DNA of 64,000 bases from Saccharomycopsis malanga (taxonomy: Eukaryota > Ascomycota > Saccharomycetes > Ascoideales > Saccharomycopsidaceae): positions 310,001-374,000 of the forward strand of contig CP025324.1 in the NCBI GenBank assembly GCA_004014935.1, written 5' to 3'. The translations under genes and the position numbers were made by a program. Of the stretch, positions 59,131 through 64,000 are shown one piece after another. The stretch's first letter is position 1. Every line of letters starts with the position of its first letter. The notes below the pieces were generated by a model, which was not told where the DNA came from, searched no databases, and was given only the letters and a program-made list of their open reading frames with translations.

Positions 59131-60927
59131 ATGCTAACTCCATTTTTCGAGCTTGACCAGGATGCTGAGTTTGTCATAGTGAGAGCTCAAATTCCAAATT
59201 TGAAATTCAATAATAAATCGCTTCAATTGACAGTAGATGACCGGCTATTCATATTCTATCTTACGCCGTACTATCTTCGACTTAAGTTTGAACAGGAGTT
59301 ACTTAATGAGGATGACATGCCAGAATTCGATTTGGAAACAGGCAAGGAAAATGTTAAGAGAAGGAAAATTAAATATGATGTTGATACTGAACATTTGGTA
59401 ATGTACTTGCCGAAAAAACAGCATAATGAAATTTTTACTGATTTGGATCTTCCGCACAAATTGATGTCTAATGCGGTGGAAGTTAAGGTGCCAAAGGCTA
59501 TTACAGGCGGTGCTGAACTAAGAAAAGTTGAAACTAAATCCACAAGTGATCCTGTTGCTAAACAGCCTGCCAAACAACAGACCAAACTTATTGAAGAGAT
59601 TGATATAAAAAACCCAGACTTGACTACTAATGATATCAAAAAACATATTGAGAATTATGAGAGCTTGACTGGTGAAGAGTTTAATTGGCAGTTCAAGCAA
59701 GACTTTAACAACTCAAGAATCACTAATCCAGATATACATTACGGGTTTAACAACATGTACAATAAGGTGATAGAGAACTCTGTAGTTAATGGATCAAACG
59801 ACCTCAATAAGCTCTCTAATCCAGGTATCCTTACAGAGAACGAGCGTATCACAGAACGCTCTATTCATGAAAATTATGGCTTTAATGAGGATTATTATGT
59901 CTCCAATTACTTGTTGGAGAAATATGGGGGCCAACAAGGAGATTACGACTACGAAATGTTGAAAAGCTCGTTGAATTGGAAAAACCCTATCAAATCAGCT
60001 TATTTAAAATGGCGATTGCAGCAACAAAAGGCTCTGACAACCAATTCTCAAGCATTTCCGCCAGTCGAGTATAGCAAAGAGTTGAAAAAAATGATGATTG
60101 AATTGCCTAAACATAATAGTGAATACGAAATCCAGGACATGTCCTCTGTATACTATGCTGTTCTTTCGTTGATATTCTCTTATAATTTCAACCAAAGAAT
60201 CAATTGTGGAGAAGATAATGTCGACTCTGCTTGGTTGATCGGAATGCTTTCTCCACAGTTTTCCTATTTGGACAACAAGTTTGTCTCGGAAGAACAGGAT
60301 ACATTAGATATACAAATATCTTCAAAAATTGACACCGATGTGTTGATGAAAGAAATATCTACACGAACGACTAGCAGCAACGTTAGTGACAAATTAAAAT
60401 TCAACAAATTAAAGAGTTTGATCATTATATTGGTAAAGAGATCATTAATCTATCCGTTGTATAGAAACTATACTTTGACGTCTGCTGCACTTGAAGATAC
60501 TTATTACACTTTGCGGTCAGGATGGAAGAAAATCATTGAGGTTTTGCTTTTGGTAAGAGAGCTCTTCCGTAAACACTCGCATTATTATGTATACAATATC
60601 ATATGGATGAACGATTTGATCAATTATTTGATAATGAATGTGGCGTCTGAGCAGGTTACGGGTAATGATTTGAGACAGTTCAGCCATGAATTCCATGAAA
60701 TCGAAAAGAAACTTCTAAAAACTGACATTGTCTTTGAAAAGTTGAACATGGGAGATGATGATGATGATGTGGAAATGGAAATGGAAGCTCATGCGGAAAG
60801 TACAGAAGGCAAAAATGCTGAACAGGCTCAAGACAACATAGAATTGTTAGAGACCATCAATTTAGCACAATTGGAGGTTATTGCTGAAGAATTGTACAAA
60901 GATTCAATAACAAGCACGACTCTTTGA
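59131..60927 (+). CDS. SHQ1: H/ACA snoRNP assembly chaperone Shq1
   Basis: A 598-residue protein. The N-terminal CS (p23-like) domain begins MLTPFFELDQDAEFVIVRAQIPNLKF and includes the FYLTPYYLRL strand. A linker with KP-QQ runs follows, then the Shq1-specific helical domain (about 195-560) with NYGFNEDYY and DSAWLIGMLSPQFSYLD. An acidic tail contains MGDDDDDVEMEMEAH. Shq1 binds free Cbf5/dyskerin as an RNA mimic and hands it over to nascent H/ACA snoRNPs and, in many organisms, to telomerase. It is longer than S. cerevisiae Shq1 (about 507 aa). Confidence 0.93.
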   Translation: MLTPFFELDQDAEFVIVRAQIPNLKFNNKSLQLTVDDRLFIFYLTPYYLRLKFEQELLNEDDMPEFDLETGKENVKRRKIKYDVDTEHLVMYLPKKQHNEIFTDLDLPHKLMSNAVEVKVPKAITGGAELRKVETKSTSDPVAKQPAKQQTKLIEEIDIKNPDLTTNDIKKHIENYESLTGEEFNWQFKQDFNNSRITNPDIHYGFNNMYNKVIENSVVNGSNDLNKLSNPGILTENERITERSIHENYGFNEDYYVSNYLLEKYGGQQGDYDYEMLKSSLNWKNPIKSAYLKWRLQQQKALTTNSQAFPPVEYSKELKKMMIELPKHNSEYEIQDMSSVYYAVLSLIFSYNFNQRINCGEDNVDSAWLIGMLSPQFSYLDNKFVSEEQDTLDIQISSKIDTDVLMKEISTRTTSSNVSDKLKFNKLKSLIIILVKRSLIYPLYRNYTLTSAALEDTYYTLRSGWKKIIEVLLLVRELFRKHSHYYVYNIIWMNDLINYLIMNVASEQVTGNDLRQFSHEFHEIEKKLLKTDIVFEKLNMGDDDDDVEMEMEAHAESTEGKNAEQAQDNIELLETINLAQLEVIAEELYKDSITSTTL

Positions 60928-61059
60928 ATTAATTAAACATGTTTGTTCTAGAAGTCAAAGATTATGCATGTTTATTGGGAAATTCAGACATTGTCAATCT
61001 TATTTTCCACCTGTGATAGTTGTTTCATGACACTGGTTAGACAATACTATCCAAAGACT

Positions 61060-62805
61060 TTAAATGGGTTTCTTTGCAAGAATGGCAGCAGATTGTGAGC
61101 CGACTGCTGCTACTGCCAAAGCAATCTTGTCTTTTAAATCTAGTTTTAGCGGACGTGGTACAGTCAAGCTTGTTCCGTATATATTAGGATTAAACTCTAC
61201 AGCGTTGTGACCATATTTACTGACAATTTCTTCCCATGAGCCGAGTCCAAGGCTTCCACATGCTTTTTTCTCAATGCCCCAACTGTAGATATCGCCATTA
61301 GCAAAGAGGGCCAAACAATGTGTGTCCCCTATAGCTACGTGAATGCAGTTTTTCCCTTGCAACTCTTGAAATATCATTGGTTTTGAGACATCCGCGAATG
61401 TTCCTGTCTCGAAATCAAAGTTGCTGCTGCTTGTATTATTCTTAGTTCCTATAGCAACGTTATCGTTATTTGTGAATACGGCAAAGTCATGAAAGTTTCC
61501 TGTGATTTTGACAAACTTTGACCCCGTGGAAGTTGTCTTTAAATAGTGATTGAATGAAAGAATTTCATATGCTCTCAACGAGTCCAAGTTCATAAACGCC
61601 TGTTCGTCAGGAATGTCTATTCTATGTAAGTGACCATCGGCAGTAATGTAAATGAGAAATCCGTCTCCAACATAAAAGTCCACAACCTGAGCAATACTAC
61701 CATACAAGAAACCTGTATTCTTTAAGACTCTGGAATGTGCACTTACGGCATCGTCTTTACCGGACTCCTTGACTAATGGGTCTCTTGCATTCCATAATAC
61801 TATACCGACTCCTACAATATACGCTGCACTGAAACTGACTCCAGCAGCTATTTTGGTCACTACATTTCTGCGGGGGTTTTTGATGATAGGTGACTTGGTA
61901 GATGAGTCAATAAACATGAGCCTTACGCCATATACTTGGCTTTTGGACTCCCAAGACCAGACTTTGTTTTTTGAGTCAACTACAAGAAAGTGCAGTTTCC
62001 CGCTGCTAATAGCTACGATTTTCAGACTTTTGGTGTACTCAGTAGGAGGAAGACATCTAGGAAAGATGAAATTGGTTTGTTGTTTGATGGAATTCAACTC
62101 TTGCAAAGCGTCTGGTGAATAGTAGTTTTCTGGACCAAGAGTTGCGAATTGGTTTCCTGCAAAGAATTCTGACAATGAATCGTTTGCTGGATCCATCAAC
62201 GACGTGGCAACAGAAAACGGATTGGAAAGACTTTCTAGATCTAATATTGGGTTGTAATCATTTGTGATGGGTCTTGGAGCAGGCCCGGAAGACGAGGCGT
62301 AACCACTGGTATATATATTACCATTTCCAGAAACTACTTGGAATCCATAGTCACCGCCACTAACATCTACTAAGACCACGTCCTTTCCTTTTGATAAAGA
62401 CTGTTGACCGTCGTACTTTCTATCCATTCGAAAAGCCTTGACCTCAGTAGGCTTGGTGACATTGGTTGTTCCAAAAGTCTCGTTGACATTATCTGCCGGC
62501 GCCTCTGAAATACGATAACCAAGTCTTCCTTGCTCGTTCTTGCCCCAGGTATACAAATGGGCGTCTAAACGTAGCTGGTAAAGCTGTGACCAGCTGGATA
62601 TCGCCGGGTTTAGTGGAGTGGCATTGTTGTCACCAAACTGTTTTCTGAAAAGCAACTGGTAGAAAAAAGAACTGTTCAAATACCGTCTCAATTCATGGTT
62701 CTTGATCTGTGTCAAAGAAATGATCTCGTCATAATGCAAATGTGGTAGAACATGAAATACAAGAACATCCTCTCCTAAATCTAGAAGAGATCTTTTATGA
62801 ATCAT
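61060..62805 (-). CDS. SAF1: F-box protein with RCC1-like repeats, Saf1
   Basis: A 581-residue protein. Residues about 8-50 form an F-box (LGEDVLVFHVLPHLHYDEIISL), the Skp1-binding part. RCC1-type blades follow, clearest in LYTWGKNEQGRLGY (about 80-93) and in the C-terminal ALFANGDIYSWGIEKKACGS. S. cerevisiae Saf1 has this arrangement and directs SCF ubiquitination of Aah1 and of vacuolar zymogens on entry into quiescence. Middle repeats are weak, as in Saf1. It converges on SHQ1 with 132 bp between stops. Confidence 0.8.
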   Translation of the reverse strand: MIHKRSLLDLGEDVLVFHVLPHLHYDEIISLTQIKNHELRRYLNSSFFYQLLFRKQFGDNNATPLNPAISSWSQLYQLRLDAHLYTWGKNEQGRLGYRISEAPADNVNETFGTTNVTKPTEVKAFRMDRKYDGQQSLSKGKDVVLVDVSGGDYGFQVVSGNGNIYTSGYASSSGPAPRPITNDYNPILDLESLSNPFSVATSLMDPANDSLSEFFAGNQFATLGPENYYSPDALQELNSIKQQTNFIFPRCLPPTEYTKSLKIVAISSGKLHFLVVDSKNKVWSWESKSQVYGVRLMFIDSSTKSPIIKNPRRNVVTKIAAGVSFSAAYIVGVGIVLWNARDPLVKESGKDDAVSAHSRVLKNTGFLYGSIAQVVDFYVGDGFLIYITADGHLHRIDIPDEQAFMNLDSLRAYEILSFNHYLKTTSTGSKFVKITGNFHDFAVFTNNDNVAIGTKNNTSSSNFDFETGTFADVSKPMIFQELQGKNCIHVAIGDTHCLALFANGDIYSWGIEKKACGSLGLGSWEEIVSKYGHNAVEFNPNIYGTSLTVPRPLKLDLKDKIALAVAAVGSQSAAILAKKPI

Positions 62806-63782
62806 GGTGCCTTTTACTCGTTGACGCTTTATTGTATGATGCTTTTAATCATCGCATCTCATCTTATCAAGAAAAAATGAGAATACCAAGATAATTCGGT
62901 AGAGAATCAAATGCTCTCAAAAAACATATTTGAATTTTACTAATTGATGATAAGACAAATCTCTTTTTTACTATGCTTAATACTTCAATACAGACAATTT
63001 TTGATTGGGAATCACTACGTTTTTTTTATATACATCAAAAGTTTAATCTAAAAGAAACAAAGATGATTTGAATTATTGATTAAGTTTAGCTTTTTTTATA
63101 AAAGTTTATGACTATTATGTTTCCAGATATTACTGGAAAAGAAATTAATTATCCACCTGTTAGTAATAGTAGCAGTTATAATGTCTGGTTTAACACTACA
63201 GTTTTATTTATGCCTTCGAATGTGTAATAATTATAAAAACGTCTATAAACTTCTAACTCTGGGCAACCTTTTTTAACTGAACTCTTATATTCACCTTGTT
63301 TATGTTTGTCTCGTTTGACTTGCTCTTTCCTGTTACACATTGAAAGAAAGTATACAAGTATTGAGAGCTTATACCCCAACAGGAAATACTAAAAGTAGCA
63401 AGAAGAATAAACAGTCATTGTACATTACCAGGGGGAGGAATATCAAAATGGTGTATAAAGCGAAAGGTAAATTAAAGTTAAGAATAAAACAAAAAAATAA
63501 TAGGGAAAGTAAAAAATAAACAAAATGTGCTGGAAATCTACCATAATAGTAACAAGACGAAAGCTAGAAGAGAACAAGAAATTATAAATAAAATGGAAAC
63601 AGAAAACAGAACAGCAAAGGTAACAAAGAAATAGAAAAACTTAAAAATAAGAAACAAGAACGTAAAAGTAAATTTGAATGGGAGAAATCAAAAGACAAAT
63701 AAAGAATAAAGAAAAAGGCGGATTGACTAAAAAGTCGCTATTATATATTGTTTAAGTTTCATAAAGGTTATACAAGGCGGCC
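62806..63782. other. Intergenic region SAF1 / right-edge gene
   Basis: A 977-bp region with the SAF1 promoter and the 3' flank of the edge gene. From about 63430 to 63725 the plus strand is about four-fifths purine. No gene, RNA or dispersed repeat is seen. Confidence 0.5.
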
Positions 63783-64000
63783 TTACTGGTTGTATTGGCT
63801 TTCCTTCTTTTGTTGTTGGTCTTTCATCAAGGCAGCACTAGCCAAAGAGTTTAATGGATTAAAAGGCGTCAGCTGTTGGTTATCATTATTGTTTTTGTTT
63901 TGGTCATGTTGAGCAAAATTGCCGTGGTCTTCTTTATTGAGAATATTGTTACCTTTTCCCACCTGGAATTTGGCAAAATCATGAACAGATTTGCTTTGGA
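63783..64000 (-). CDS. C-terminus of an unidentified gene, cut by window edge
   Basis: The last 72 codons of a minus-strand gene whose TAA is at 63783-63785. The product ends in an Asn/Gln/Asp-rich segment, then TPFNPLNSLASAALMKDQQQ and a Lys/Gln-rich end. A CTG codon before TPFNP would give serine in a CUG-Ser yeast. I do not recognise the family; the Asn/Gln-rich tail is common in yeast RNA-binding and transcription proteins. Coding status rests on the open frame, protein-like composition and clean stop. Confidence 0.7.
   Translation of the reverse strand, partial: QSKSVHDFAKFQVGKGNNILNKEDHGNFAQHDQNKNNNDNQQLTPFNPLNSLASAALMKDQQQKKESQYNQ

Overview
The window is nuclear DNA of a budding yeast, most likely from the CUG-Ser1 ("CTG") clade of Candida and Debaryomyces relatives. 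It is AT-rich, genes are dense and almost all intronless, and TTG is the main leucine codon. CTG is absent from the two strongly expressed genes I read codon by codon (carboxypeptidase Y and RPS1). Where CTG does occur, serine sometimes fits better than leucine, as in the fourth LIM domain of the LRG1-like gene. I cannot name the species.

Layout, left to right: PIF1 helicase (+, cut by the left edge); YND1 apyrase (-); RPR2 RNase P subunit (+); an unidentified membrane-anchored coiled-coil protein (-); carboxypeptidase Y (+); REX3 exonuclease (+); SPE1 ornithine decarboxylase (+); ORC1 (+); TEM1 GTPase (-); a cytochrome b5-like IRC21 homologue (+); the mitochondrial HMG protein GCF1 (-); RPS1 (+); a TUS1-like Rho1 GEF (+); a Fin1-like spindle protein (+); a bZIP factor (+); YPK1/2 kinase (-); a small membrane protein (+); LRG1 LIM-RhoGAP (+); FMC1 (-); a secreted acid phosphatase (-); an NMA111-like protein (-); the spliced proteasome gene PRE6 (-); SHQ1 (+); SAF1 (-); and the C-terminus of an unidentified gene (-) at the right edge. 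A Rho1 activator (TUS1-like), a Rho1 GAP (LRG1) and YPK all act on cell-wall and membrane homeostasis and lie within 20 kb, but nothing suggests co-regulation.

The most unusual content is between genes. Five dispersed copies of a roughly 350-bp repeat, in both orientations, share a tRNA-like head (box A and box B in the best copies), a common body and an AT-rich simple-repeat tail. This is the structure of a tRNA-derived SINE, a class seldom reported from budding yeasts. Two copies lie tail to tail around a nearly perfect 10-bp tandem array of about 39 units. Within genes, the most notable points are a 20-nt microexon in PRE6, an NMA111-like protein that appears to have lost two of its three protease catalytic residues, and a 20-codon upstream ORF whose stop overlaps the SPE1 start codon (ATGA). 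A shorter version of that overlap occurs at LRG1.
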